From contig JAUNGN010000001.1 in NCBI GenBank assembly GCA_030524425.1, positions 62,001-126,000 of the forward strand: DNA of 64,000 nt, read 5' to 3'. Below the pieces are notes generated by a model. That model did no database searches. It saw only the letters and a program-made list of their open reading frames with translations, and was not told where the DNA came from. Positions 25,646 through 33,868 of the stretch are shown here, one piece after another (the stretch's first letter is position 1; every line of letters starts with the position of its first letter). A program made the position numbers and the translations under genes. The stretch comes from Clostridia bacterium. Lineage in GTDB: Bacteria > Bacillota > Clostridia > Lachnospirales > CAG-274.

Positions 25646-26620
25646 CTATTCCTTAACCGCTGTAATACAAACCCATTCATCCTTAGTTGCCGTATTAATA
25701 ACCTTTAACCCGCACTTATCAATAGCGTCATATACATCTTCCATTCTGTCCCTAATAATGCCTGATGCAATAAACACACCGCCCTTTTTAAGCTGTGCAG
25801 GCACAACAGGACTTATGGCACAAATTACATCAGCAATAATATTTGCCACAACAACATCATACTTATCATAGCCTATTTCATCCTGTAATTTTTTATCTCC
25901 GATTACATTACCGCTTGTAACATAATACCTGCTTATATCAACACCGCTTAATTCAGCATTTTCATAGGCTGTCTTTATGGCATTTGCATCAATATCCACA
26001 GCAAAGGCAGACTTAGCACCTAAGAGAAGAGAAATAATGGATAAAATACCACTGCCGCATCCCAAATCTGCCACAACAGATTCATCATTAATATACTTTT
26101 CAAGCTCAAGCATACAAAGCTGTGTGGTCTGGTGCAAGCCTGTACCAAAAACGTGACCCGGATTAATATTAAACACAACTCTGCCCTCGGGAATTTCACA
26201 ATCCTCCCAAACAGGCTTAATAAATATTCTGTTGCCTATAGCAAAAGGCTTATAAAAATCTCTCCACTTATTCAGCCATTCCTCATCATTAAGATTAGAT
26301 GTTGTTTCAATGGCAAGACGTCCTAAATCAAGACCAATATCCGTATTTTTTAAATTATTTATGGCGTCTTTTATGTGCATTAAAATTTCCTCGCCATAAG
26401 GATTGTCACTTACATAAACCGTAATCTTGGTTTCGCCAATGGGCTTATTTAAAAGCTCCTCATCAACATAATCCCAGTAAGTTGAGCTTGTTGTAAGGTA
26501 CTCCTTCATTTCATTGTCATCCTCAACCTGAATACCGTTTATACCGCAGTCCATAAGCGTTGCAGTAACAGGCTCAATACCTTCTGTTGTTGTATATATT
26601 TTAACCTCTGTCCATTCCAT
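25646..26620 (-). CDS. prmA: ribosomal protein L11 methyltransferase PrmA
   Basis: 324 residues: EWTEVKIYTTTEGIEPVTAT opening, IKPVWEDCEIPEGRVVFNIN then PGHVFGTGLHQTTQLCMLEL (PrmA signature), S-adenosylmethionine site VVADLGCGSGILSIISLLLG, and VVANIIADVICAISPVVPAQ with the NI/LA motif. It methylates lysines and the N-terminus of L11. Start ATG 26620 with AGGAGG at 8 bp. First gene of the prmA-(cassettes)-rsmE-cysteine desulfurase transcript. Confidence 0.95.
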   Translation of the reverse strand: MEWTEVKIYTTTEGIEPVTATLMDCGINGIQVEDDNEMKEYLTTSSTYWDYVDEELLNKPIGETKITVYVSDNPYGEEILMHIKDAINNLKNTDIGLDLGRLAIETTSNLNDEEWLNKWRDFYKPFAIGNRIFIKPVWEDCEIPEGRVVFNINPGHVFGTGLHQTTQLCMLELEKYINDESVVADLGCGSGILSIISLLLGAKSAFAVDIDANAIKTAYENAELSGVDISRYYVTSGNVIGDKKLQDEIGYDKYDVVVANIIADVICAISPVVPAQLKKGGVFIASGIIRDRMEDVYDAIDKCGLKVINTATKDEWVCITAVKE

Positions 26621-26649
26621 AGCATAATCCTCCTAGTTTAATAAATATA

Positions 26650-26678
26650 ATAATAACATAAATTATTATATTTTACAA
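26650..26678 (-). promoter_or_regulatory. promoter of the prmA operon
   Basis: Minus strand TTGTAA (26673-26678), 17-bp spacer, TATTAT (26650-26655), about 30 bp before the prmA start. Confidence 0.5.
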
Positions 26679-26689
26679 TAACATAGCAC

Positions 26690-26718
26690 TTGTATTTGTA
26701 CTAAAAAAATGAGATAAT
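26690..26718 (+). promoter_or_regulatory. promoter of the transglutaminase-like gene
   Basis: TTGTAT, 17-bp spacer, GATAAT, 39 bp before the ATG at 26758, divergent from the prmA promoter. Confidence 0.5.
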
Positions 26719-26757
26719 CATGATAGAAAAACAATAATTTTTAATTAAGGAGGCAAA

Positions 26758-28095
26758 ATGAAAAGGCTGATTTTTATTTCATTATTACTTATAATTTTAA
26801 ATTGCCAAATTGTCTTTGCCTATGATACAGAGGAAATAGCCGGAGAAATTCAATGCTTTTCCCCTGAAATAAAAGCAGACAGCGGAGATATTGAAAAAGT
26901 ACTTGCCGATGTGTTTAACTATGACCCAAGACTTATAATGTATTACAAAGGCTATGAGGGAAGCTGTAATTATTTTTCCTCAACAATAAAAATTAATTAT
27001 TATAATGAGGATACACCTATAAACAATATATATGTTGCAAATAACAGGGAGGAATTTATAAACCTTATTATAAGAGCCCTGCTTTATAACAAAAGCAGTC
27101 TTTATATATCAGCAAAAAATATGCCGGCTGCTTCAACACCTGTTAATGACTATATTTCAGAAATAGCTCAAAGCTGCCCAATTGCTTTTATGGGCTACAG
27201 AGGAAGTAACATTTCTACTGTTGACAGCAAAATAACTCCTTATAGCTGCTATGTAATAAAATTTGATTATGATTTTGACAGTGAAACTCTTCTGCAAATG
27301 AAAAGGGATCTGCAGCAAAAAGCATGTGAAATAGTTGCTTCAAATATAGCAAAAAATATGCCTCCCTATATGAAAGTATATATTATTCATAACTATATTG
27401 TTAACAACTGTAAATATGCCACTGACTATGATACTAATAATGATCCCTCTTATTATACCGCTTACGGAGCACTTATAAACGGTCAGGCAGTTTGTGACGG
27501 CTATGCTTCTGCCGCTCAGATTTTATTTAACCTTTGCGGTATAGAAAATATTAAGATTTCAGGCACAAGCAAAGGAAACGGTCACGCCTGGAATTTAATA
27601 AAGCTTGACAATGACTATTATCACATTGACACAACATGGGATGACCCTGTAAGCTATGACGGATTTAATTATTTAAGATATGATTATTACAATTTAACTG
27701 ATGATGAGATATCTGCTGACCATACATGGGACAGAAATATGTACCCTAAGGCAGTGGGCACTGTATATGATTATGACAATACCTGTGAGCTTATTATGAA
27801 TAACAGCACAGATTACAGCGAAGGCTATACAAAATTTGAATCCGTATTCAACACATATCCTCCTCTTACAGGCAGCACAAGAAAGGGTGCGGAAACCACA
27901 ACTGAAACATCATCTGCCGCTAATATTGAGCCTGACTCCATACTTGACAAAGCAGATGATAATATTAACGTACTTTCAAATGATATAATTAATTATATAA
28001 AAATAAGCATAAAAAATAATTATAAGCTTTATGTTAAAATTATTTCAATAATTATTATTTTAATTATACTAAAAAATATATTTATAAGAAAGTAA
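26758..28095 (+). CDS. secreted transglutaminase-like protein with C-terminal membrane anchor
   Basis: 445 residues: signal peptide (LIFISLLLIILNCQIVFA), a transglutaminase core with Cys246 (GQAVCDGYASA), His276 (NGHAWNLI) and Asp291 (HIDTTWDDP), a Thr/Ser-rich linker, and a C-terminal membrane helix (VKIISIIIILIILKNIFI) followed by RK. Such surface transglutaminase/protease-like domains are common in Clostridia and may crosslink or cleave wall proteins; the role is unknown. AAGGAGG lies 5 bp before the ATG. Single-gene transcript ending at the terminator at 28097. Confidence 0.85.
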   Translation: MKRLIFISLLLIILNCQIVFAYDTEEIAGEIQCFSPEIKADSGDIEKVLADVFNYDPRLIMYYKGYEGSCNYFSSTIKINYYNEDTPINNIYVANNREEFINLIIRALLYNKSSLYISAKNMPAASTPVNDYISEIAQSCPIAFMGYRGSNISTVDSKITPYSCYVIKFDYDFDSETLLQMKRDLQQKACEIVASNIAKNMPPYMKVYIIHNYIVNNCKYATDYDTNNDPSYYTAYGALINGQAVCDGYASAAQILFNLCGIENIKISGTSKGNGHAWNLIKLDNDYYHIDTTWDDPVSYDGFNYLRYDYYNLTDDEISADHTWDRNMYPKAVGTVYDYDNTCELIMNNSTDYSEGYTKFESVFNTYPPLTGSTRKGAETTTETSSAANIEPDSILDKADDNINVLSNDIINYIKISIKNNYKLYVKIISIIIILIILKNIFIRK

Positions 28096-28096
28096 T

Positions 28097-28124
28097 AAAA
28101 ACCTCGGAATTACCCGAGGTTTTT
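28097..28124. terminator. bidirectional intrinsic terminator
   Basis: CCTCGG/CCGAGG stem flanked by five A and five T, between the converging transglutaminase-like and HD-domain genes. Confidence 0.85.
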
Positions 28125-28125
28125 A

Positions 28126-28680
28126 CTACTTTCTGAATACCGACTTAAATCTTGTAAATGAATTTCTTGCAGTTCTTCCTGAAGCTCTGCCAATAGTTTT
28201 ACTCCATTGTGTAGCAACCTCAAGAGTAGCCGCATACTTATCGGCAAGAGTAACAGCATAGCTTTCCTTATACTTAGGTATACCCGGGTACAAGGGCCAC
28301 ATATGCTTTAATATGGCATCAGCCTCTCTGTCAGATATTTCTGACAATCTGGATGCATTTTTAACTGCCAGCCTTGGGTGTAAAAATGCATGAAGCTGAG
28401 GCGTCTTTTTAGTATGCCAGTCATACCAATACAAATCGTGCAAAAGACCTGCTCTTGCAGCCATACGCGGATTAGCCCCTATCTTCTTGGCAATTTTAAA
28501 ACTGTAATAAGAAACATTCAAGCTATGCTGAAGTCTTGATGTTTTGTGATGCTGCTCGAACTTATCCAGTCTTTTAACTGTATCCGAATTCCATATATCC
28601 TCAATATAAGATCTGAATTCCACTACATCAGGATTTGATAAATCCTTTAAATTTGCCTTTGAACCAATTGCTCTGTTCAT
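28126..28680 (-). CDS. HD-domain hydrolase
   Basis: 184 residues. The HD metal site is visible as RLQHSLNVSYYSFKIAKKIG and AARAGLLHDLYWYDWH, with ILKHMWPLYPGIPKYKESYA and VTLADKYAATLEV (late Asp). Single-domain HD proteins are usually phosphohydrolases acting on nucleotides; the substrate is unknown. It lies 28 bp downstream of the DUF624 gene, so both probably share a transcript ending at 28097. Confidence 0.85.
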   Translation of the reverse strand: MNRAIGSKANLKDLSNPDVVEFRSYIEDIWNSDTVKRLDKFEQHHKTSRLQHSLNVSYYSFKIAKKIGANPRMAARAGLLHDLYWYDWHTKKTPQLHAFLHPRLAVKNASRLSEISDREADAILKHMWPLYPGIPKYKESYAVTLADKYAATLEVATQWSKTIGRASGRTARNSFTRFKSVFRK

Positions 28681-28708
28681 TTATAAATATCTCCCCTATA
28701 AAAAATAA

Positions 28709-29338
28709 CTAAACCCTGTCTTCAGGTTTATCTTTATCCATGTCAGGTACATACCTTCTGAAAAGTTTCATAAACATAAGTGATGTAAGTATGGCATAAA
28801 CACCTGCACAAAGAATAACAAGTATTCCCCAGTTTTTCAAAATCATAACCATTGCAATAAATAAAACTGCACAGGTAATGGTTGTAAGCAAATGCCTGTT
28901 AGCCATAAATATTGACGTTCTTATTAAAGCACCCAGCTTTAATTCAAAACGTGAAAGCACGGGAAAAACATAAATTACAAAGATTAAAATTTCATATAAT
29001 ATAACATACTGAATTAAATATATAATTGTGTTAATAGTTGTATCGGGATTAAAAAAACGAAGATTAATATATATAACAGCCAAAAGCAACCCTGCAATAA
29101 TTGTAACGGCAGTTGCTTCAAAAAAGTTTTGCTTAAAACTTTTAAAAAAGTCCTTACTTACGTAACCCTCTCTGTTTGAAAGCTGGCGTGTGGTTACATA
29201 GTACAAAGCCGTAGTAGATGCCCCTATTGTAATAATAGGTATACTGCATATAATCCACAATATAGTTAGTATAATCAAATCCGCAAGTAAAGTTCCATAT
29301 TTATAAAATTTGCTGTCAATTCCTAACCACCTGTCCAT
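28709..29338 (-). CDS. YesL-type (DUF624) membrane protein
   Basis: 209 residues with about five hydrophobic helices: YGTLLADLIILTILWIICSI then PIITIGASTTALYYV is the DUF624 opening, followed by FFEATAVTIIAGLLLAVIYI, IIYLIQYVILYEILIFVIYV, LLTTITCAVLFIAMVMILKN and GILVILCAGVYAILTSLMF. DUF624 proteins often accompany sugar transport genes; here there is none, so the role is open. AGGAG precedes the ATG at 29338. Confidence 0.85.
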   Translation of the reverse strand: MDRWLGIDSKFYKYGTLLADLIILTILWIICSIPIITIGASTTALYYVTTRQLSNREGYVSKDFFKSFKQNFFEATAVTIIAGLLLAVIYINLRFFNPDTTINTIIYLIQYVILYEILIFVIYVFPVLSRFELKLGALIRTSIFMANRHLLTTITCAVLFIAMVMILKNWGILVILCAGVYAILTSLMFMKLFRRYVPDMDKDKPEDRV

Positions 29339-29439
29339 ACATAAACTCCTTTCGCTTATGTTTTAAGTATACAACATTTAAGTAAACTAATCAAGATTTT
29401 TGAATAGAATTAATTATAATTTAATTTTTGGAGGTAAAA

Positions 29440-30126
29440 ATGGCAACAGGATATTTACAGGTGGAACTGTATGACCAAAGTCAGGCGGCTCCTGTTGTAG
29501 GCGGCAGAGTTGTTGTATCGGCAAATGAGGAAGTTTTATATGATGTATACACCAATAATTCGGGGCAAACAATACAAATGGCACTGGAGGCACCGCCGGT
29601 TGAATATTCTCTTGAAGAGAATGAACCTCAGCCCTATTCTTCTTATAATATAAAAATAACAGCAGATGGCTATAAGGATATTATAATTAACGGTGCACAG
29701 GTATTTGCAGACAGTGTGGCATTACAAAAGGTTATTATGACTCCCGGCAGCGGTCAGGAAGTTATTAATGTTCCCCCGCCCGTACTTTGGGGAGATTATC
29801 CCGCAAAAGAGCCTGAGGATGAAGTGAAGCCTGTCCCCGAAGAAACAGGCTTTGTAGTTCTTGACAGAGTAGTAATTCCCGAATATATTGTAGTGAAGGA
29901 CGGTGTTCCTTCAGGCGGCGGTCAAGTATATTATGTGCCTTACAAGGATTATATTAAGAATGTGGCATCATCTGAAATTTATTCTACATGGTCAGACGCT
30001 GCAATTAGGGCAAATATACTTGCAATACAATCCTTCGTACTAAACAGGGTATTTACCGAATGGTACAGAAACAAAGGATATAATTTTACAATCACTAATT
30101 CAACTGATTATGTATATAAATGGTAA
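29440..30126 (+). CDS. N-terminal half of an interrupted SpoIID-like/peptidoglycan-binding protein
   Basis: Starts at ATG 29440 (GGAGG at 5 bp). 228 codons: a beta-rich N-terminal domain of carboxypeptidase-regulatory type (GRVVVSANEEVLYDVYTNNS, YNIKITADGYKDIIINGAQV), a Pro/Glu linker, then the start of a SpoIID-like domain (VYYVPYKDYIKNVASSEIYS, AAIRANILAIQSFVLNRVFT, NFTITNST). The native frame ends at the 7-bp core ATTCAAC (30098-30104); the last eight codons and the TAA come from the inserted element. The missing half is at 33251-33791. As it stands the product lacks the catalytic/wall-binding end. Confidence 0.85.
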   Translation: MATGYLQVELYDQSQAAPVVGGRVVVSANEEVLYDVYTNNSGQTIQMALEAPPVEYSLEENEPQPYSSYNIKITADGYKDIIINGAQVFADSVALQKVIMTPGSGQEVINVPPPVLWGDYPAKEPEDEVKPVPEETGFVVLDRVVIPEYIVVKDGVPSGGGQVYYVPYKDYIKNVASSEIYSTWSDAAIRANILAIQSFVLNRVFTEWYRNKGYNFTITNSTDYVYKW

Positions 30127-30127
30127 A
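30110..30127 (+). repeat. left attachment arm
   Basis: ATGTATATAAATGGTAAA, the inverted partner of 33226-33243 with a single mismatch, 5 bp inside the left core. Confidence 0.75.
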
Positions 30128-30374
30128 CAGATTATTATTTATATTGTACATATTATATAAGACTTTTTAATTATATAAAAACAACAGCCTTTAAATTTTT
30201 TATATCCTGCTCCATTAAAGGTATGTACTTTTTTAATCCTGCCTTATACATATTAATCCCCCTTAAAATATACTGCCTAATAAAATTCCATAAACTATTC
30301 ACAATCATTAAATATTCATAAAATATTTCTTATCAATCTGCATATAATGTATAAATCATTAATTGAGGTTAATC

Positions 30375-30530
30375 ATGAATAATTGTACGAATTTATATAT
30401 ATTATCAACTATTGCCTGTCAGTTAGCCAAATGTTTGGATGCAGATGATCTTAATATACTTTCTGCCGATTTGCAAGTACTGGGTGATATGCTGTCTGCT
30501 ATAGCTGCCCGTCAGTCTCTGTCGGAGTAA
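30375..30530 (+). CDS. 51-aa protein, DUF6774-like
   Basis: ATG at 30375 with GAGG 6 bp upstream; the product contains NLYILSTIACQLAKCLDADD and LSADLQVLGDMLSAIAARQS. It resembles very small helical proteins (DUF6774-like, from memory) common in Lachnospiraceae, function unknown. A terminator follows immediately. Inside the intervening element it is a candidate accessory factor, for example for excision, but nothing in the sequence proves that. Confidence 0.6.
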   Translation: MNNCTNLYILSTIACQLAKCLDADDLNILSADLQVLGDMLSAIAARQSLSE

Positions 30531-30547
30531 TTTGACTCCGTTAATTT
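30523..30547 (+). terminator. intrinsic terminator after the 51-aa ORF
   Basis: CGGAGT/ACTCCG stem overlapping the stop codon, then TTAATTTTT. Confidence 0.65.
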
Positions 30548-30743
30548 TTATATTTAACCCTTAACGGCTTTAACAACTCATTCCGTACATTTCTTTTACT
30601 CTGCAAACTTTTAAGTACATGCTCGCCGGGAGTTCCCGTCAAGCAACAACCCTCTTTTCAAGAAATAATACGCATTTTGATATATTCGGCATTATGTCAG
30701 GCATTCCTTTAATTGAAGCCGTATTTACATAGCTTGTCCCGCC

Positions 30744-30769
30744 ATACAGCCGTTAGGCTGTATTTTTAC
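30744..30769 (+). terminator. hairpin terminator at the 3' end of the 60-aa ORF
   Basis: ATACAGCC-GTTA-GGCTGTAT followed by TTTTTA on the plus strand; the minus-strand ORF ends inside it. 30548-30743 holds no gene that I can see. Confidence 0.6.
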
Positions 30770-30935
30770 ACATATATTCAATAATTTCCTTCTGTATTTC
30801 TTTGGGATATTTTTCAATTTCCTTCAAAATAAATCCGGCTTTAAGCTTGTTAAATATAACCTTAGCCTTTGCTAAATTCTCCTCATCTGAATTTGCTCCA
30901 AGTACAATATTGTATTTAACCGGTTCTTTTGCCAT
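30753..30935 (-). CDS. small hypothetical protein of the intervening element
   Basis: 60 residues from ATG 30935 (MAKEPVKYNIVLGANSDEEN, KAKVIFNKLKAGFILKEIEK, a lysine-rich end). A GAGGTGATG-type ribosome site precedes it. Charged and helical; no family recognised. Opposite in strand to the recombinase gene. Its size and location would suit a recombination directionality factor, but that is only a suggestion. Confidence 0.5.
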   Translation of the reverse strand: MAKEPVKYNIVLGANSDEENLAKAKVIFNKLKAGFILKEIEKYPKEIQKEIIEYMCKNTA

Positions 30936-31187
30936 AGTCATCACCTCACTTAAACTTATTAAAAATACTGCTTGTATGATTACATATGTTTATATTTTTC
31001 TTTTCCTTTGCTATAACTTACTTATTATTCTCTGCCGTTTCTGCATTTTTTAATTGCTCACCAAGCTCTTTTAATGTTTTTTCTCCCATTTTCTTACATA
31101 CTTTGCTAAATTTGTCCCATTATTGTATTTCCACTGATTTCCTTTTTATTAATTTTAAAGAAAAAATATATATCTCACCAAAGAAAA

Positions 31188-31218
31188 AGAGCACAAGCTA
31201 TAAAATAGCCTGCACTCT
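31188..31218 (-). terminator. intrinsic terminator, minus strand
   Basis: AGAGTGCAGGCTAT pairs with ATAGCTTGTGCTCT (wobbles allowed), followed by TTTTT on the minus strand. The region 30945-31540 has no confident gene; a 23-codon minus-strand frame near 31031-31099 starting MGEKTLKELGEQ is too short to call. Confidence 0.6.
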
Positions 31219-31373
31219 TAAGGAGAATATCTTTAAGGTTCTCAATCCTCAACTATATTATACTATTATGCATTAAATAAAACCACTGTTTATTTTCGAC
31301 ATAAATAAAGATAATTAAGAAATTCCTTATAAAACAAAGCAGAAATACTAAAAAAAATAATCTGCTTCAAATG

Positions 31374-31456
31374 AAAAAAAGCCTCCTGCGCCAACAGGAG
31401 ACTTTAAAGATACTATAACCTTCGGTATATCCAAAGTGTGGTATAATATCAATCGC
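31374..31456 (-). ncRNA. candidate 80-nt small RNA divergent from the recombinase gene
   Basis: Minus-strand promoter TTGATA (31485-31490), 16-bp spacer, TATAAT (31463-31468), predicted start near 31456, and a terminator TCTCCTG-TTGGCG-CAGGAGG plus seven T ending near 31374. There is no ORF between. It lies in the leader/promoter region of the recombinase gene on the opposite strand. Confidence 0.45.
31439..31447 (+). promoter_or_regulatory. extended -10 promoter candidate for the recombinase gene
   Basis: TGGTATAAT on the plus strand, 94 bp before the recombinase ATG, with no good -35. It overlaps the divergent small-RNA unit. Confidence 0.4.
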
Positions 31457-31540
31457 AAACTTATTATATCACACCTTTGACACCTATCAAAATGTTATTT
31501 TTTTACCCCTTTTTACATAAGTTTTAAAAGGAGTGATATA

Positions 31541-33208
31541 ATGAATAAACTTAAAATTGCAATTTACGCAAGGAAAAGTGTAAGCACTGAAAAAGGTGAA
31601 TCTATATCAAATCAAATTGAAACCTGTAAGAACTATGCAAAATCAATACTTGGAGCAGAGTCCAATCAGCTTGTTATTTATCAGGATGACGGATTTTCCG
31701 GCAAGAATTTAGCAAGGCCCCAATTCCAAAGAATGTTAGCAGAAATTGAAAACGGCAGCTACAGCCATATAATATGCTACAGACTTGACAGAATCAGCCG
31801 AAGCGTTGCAGATTTTTCATGCCTTGTAAAGGAGCTTCAGAAATTAAATGTTGATTTTATATCCGTTAAGGAACAGTTTGACACATCTTCACCTGCAAGC
31901 AAGGCTATGATGTACATATCGGCCGTATTCGCCGAAATGGAACGTGAAACCATTAGAGAGCGTGTTGTTGACAATATGACCGCTCTAACGTCCACAGGAC
32001 GGTTTTTAGGCGGCAAAGCTCCTGACGGATACATAAAGCAGGCAATTGAGGAAATAGATCAGGCAGGCAGGAAAAAGAAGCATAATATACTTGTTGTTAA
32101 TAAAGAGCGTGCCGAACAGGTACAGGACATATTTAAAAAATACTTGGAATGGCAAAGTATTAAAAAGATTGAAACATACTATTCACAGCATTCAATTTAC
32201 AATCATACAGGCTATGAGTATAAATGCATATCCCTTAGAAGAATATTGACTAACCCCTGTTATTGTACCGCTGATGAACAGGCTTACTGTTATTTTGAGA
32301 AATTAGGCTGTAAAATGATGATGCCTAAATCCTCATTTGACGGCAAATACGGCATTACGGTATATATGCGTCATAAAATGATTGTGAATAAGAGTAATAA
32401 AAAGCAGGCTGTAGAAAAGTCATCTGACGAATGGCTAATATATGTTGGTTATCATCAGCCTATTGTTACTTCAAGTGACTATATAAAAACACAGGATATA
32501 ATAAACCAAAGGCGTTCACTTACAATAAGAAAGCCCATAGGTGTACATGGCATATTGTCAGGAATACTGCACTGCGGTAACTGCGGTGACTATATGCGCC
32601 CCTCCAATGTTGCTCCGGATAAAAACGGAGCATACAACGGTAAAAGGTTTTACTATATCTGCGAAAATAAAAGTGTATCGGCAAGACATAACTGTAACAT
32701 AAAAAATATCAGGGGCGATAAATTTGACATTGAAATTATTAACAGAATTGAAAAGCTATTAAATGATGACTGCCATATTATAAAGAATGTTAAAAACGCC
32801 GTTAATAATAAATCATCTTTTGTAAAGGATATTGAAAAAGAAAAAAGGGTCATAAGCACTGAAATATCAAAAAAACAGCTCGCAATAAGCAGTCTGATTA
32901 TGAAAATTGCATCATATGATGAAACAGTACAAAAATATATGTCAAAACAGATTAACGAACTTGATAAAGACATAAAAAGCCTTCAGCTTAAACTTGAACA
33001 TACAGACCGTCAGGAAACATTAAATAAAAAAGAAAAATTTGAAATTGAGCGTATTGAAAATGTAATTGCTGAAATAAAATCGGGAGCCATAATACAGGAA
33101 ATAAAAATCCCCGAAGATATGCTTGTTATTCGTAATACACTAAAAGAAATTATTGATACTGTCGTATGGGACGGAAAATCAGCTGCAATCAACTTTAAAA
33201 AGCTTTAA
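31541..33208 (+). CDS. large serine recombinase
   Basis: 555 residues, AAGGAG 7 bp before the ATG. N-terminal resolvase domain with the nucleophile serine in IAIYARKSVSTEKGE, then SNQIETCKNYA, DDGFSGKNLARPQFQRMLAE, YRLDRISRSVADFS, and AVFAEMERETIRERVVDNM. A recombinase domain (about 175-330) follows, then a zinc ribbon (LHCGNCGDYM...YYICENK...CNI) and a C-terminal coiled coil (about 425-530). This is the large serine integrase type that inserts and, with a helper, excises elements at short cores. It lies 35 bp from the right end of the element, as expected for the element's own recombinase. Confidence 0.93.
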   Translation: MNKLKIAIYARKSVSTEKGESISNQIETCKNYAKSILGAESNQLVIYQDDGFSGKNLARPQFQRMLAEIENGSYSHIICYRLDRISRSVADFSCLVKELQKLNVDFISVKEQFDTSSPASKAMMYISAVFAEMERETIRERVVDNMTALTSTGRFLGGKAPDGYIKQAIEEIDQAGRKKKHNILVVNKERAEQVQDIFKKYLEWQSIKKIETYYSQHSIYNHTGYEYKCISLRRILTNPCYCTADEQAYCYFEKLGCKMMMPKSSFDGKYGITVYMRHKMIVNKSNKKQAVEKSSDEWLIYVGYHQPIVTSSDYIKTQDIINQRRSLTIRKPIGVHGILSGILHCGNCGDYMRPSNVAPDKNGAYNGKRFYYICENKSVSARHNCNIKNIRGDKFDIEIINRIEKLLNDDCHIIKNVKNAVNNKSSFVKDIEKEKRVISTEISKKQLAISSLIMKIASYDETVQKYMSKQINELDKDIKSLQLKLEHTDRQETLNKKEKFEIERIENVIAEIKSGAIIQEIKIPEDMLVIRNTLKEIIDTVVWDGKSAAINFKKL

Positions 33209-33225
33209 ATTTTTATACAATTCCT

Positions 33226-33243
33226 TTTACCATTTATAAACAT
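33226..33243 (-). repeat. right attachment arm
   Basis: Plus strand TTTACCATTTATAAACAT, the reverse complement of the left arm apart from one base, abutting the right core ATTCAAC. In the excised circle the two arms would face each other around ATTCAACTGATT. Confidence 0.75.
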
Positions 33244-33791
33244 ATTCAACCAGATACGATCAGTCATTCAGTCAGGGAAGAACAATATATGAAAATATAA
33301 GTGCAATTGTAGATGAAATGTTTACTAACTTTCTAAGACGTGAAGGCGAAAGACAGCCTTTATTTGCCCAGTACTGCGACGGCAGACAGGTTACCTGCCC
33401 CGGCTGGATGACACAATGGGGCAGTGAAGAGCTTGCACAGCAGGGCTATTCAGCTATTGAAATTTTAAGATATTTCTATGGTGATGATATTTTTATAGAT
33501 ACAGCAGAAAGAGTACAGGGAGTCCCTTTAAGCTATCCGGGAGAGGAACTTTTAATAGGGTCAACAGGAAACGATGTAAGAACCATACAAAATCAGCTCA
33601 ATACAATTTCAGACACCTACTCAGCAATTCCTAAACTGAAAGTCGATGGTATATACGGAGAATCAACAGCAGAGGCAGTAAGGGCATTCCAAAAAATATT
33701 TAACCTGCCTCAGACAGGAGTTGTAAATTTAGCAACATGGTATCAGATTTCACAAATATATGTTGCTATTGAACGACTTGCTGAATTGTAA
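33244..33791 (+). CDS. C-terminal half of the interrupted SpoIID-like/peptidoglycan-binding protein
   Basis: The native frame resumes after the core and reads RYDQSFSQGRTIYENISAIV, then DEMFTNFLRREGERQPLFAQ, YCDGRQVTCPGWMTQWGSEE and ILRYFYGDDIFI (end of the SpoIID-like domain), followed by a peptidoglycan-binding domain (LLIGSTGNDVRTIQNQLNTI, VDGIYGESTAEAVRAFQKIF). Read alone, the first ATG is at 33318 and it has no ribosome site. The restored protein would be 401 residues. Related proteins are cell-wall/sporulation associated in Clostridia; the exact role is unknown. Confidence 0.85.
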
Positions 33792-33826
33792 AAGCAAGAT
33801 GCAGTCTTACTAAACAAGCATGATAA

Positions 33827-33868
33827 AAGGGTGTTGATAATTAAACATTATACAACACCCTTATTTTA
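33827..33868. terminator. bidirectional intrinsic terminator
   Basis: AAGGGTGTTG (33827-33836) pairs with CAACACCCTT (33853-33862), with T-rich tails on both strands, between the converging peptidoglycan-binding gene and rnc. Confidence 0.8.

Larger units (their letters stand above)
30098..33250 (+). mobile_element. 3.15-kb serine-recombinase intervening element splitting the SpoIID-like gene
   Basis: ATTCAAC occurs at 30098-30104 and 33244-33250, at the exact points where the two halves of the gene break off. Deleting one core copy plus everything between gives AAT TCA ACC AGA TAC GAT (NSTRYD), continuing as QSFSQGRTIYENIS, with one unbroken frame of 402 codons from 29440 to 33791. The ends carry 18-bp arms in inverted orientation (17 of 18 match). 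Inside: a recombinase gene, a 51-aa and a 60-aa ORF, promoters and terminators. No transposase, phage structural or resistance gene is present. The layout is that of a small excisable intervening element such as those interrupting sporulation genes. Confidence 0.85.

Noticed and set aside
31031..31099. 23-codon ORF (MGEKTLKELGEQ...) in the intervening element
   Set aside because: Codon use looks real but it has no clear ribosome site or promoter and is too short to support; it may be the tail of a lost gene.
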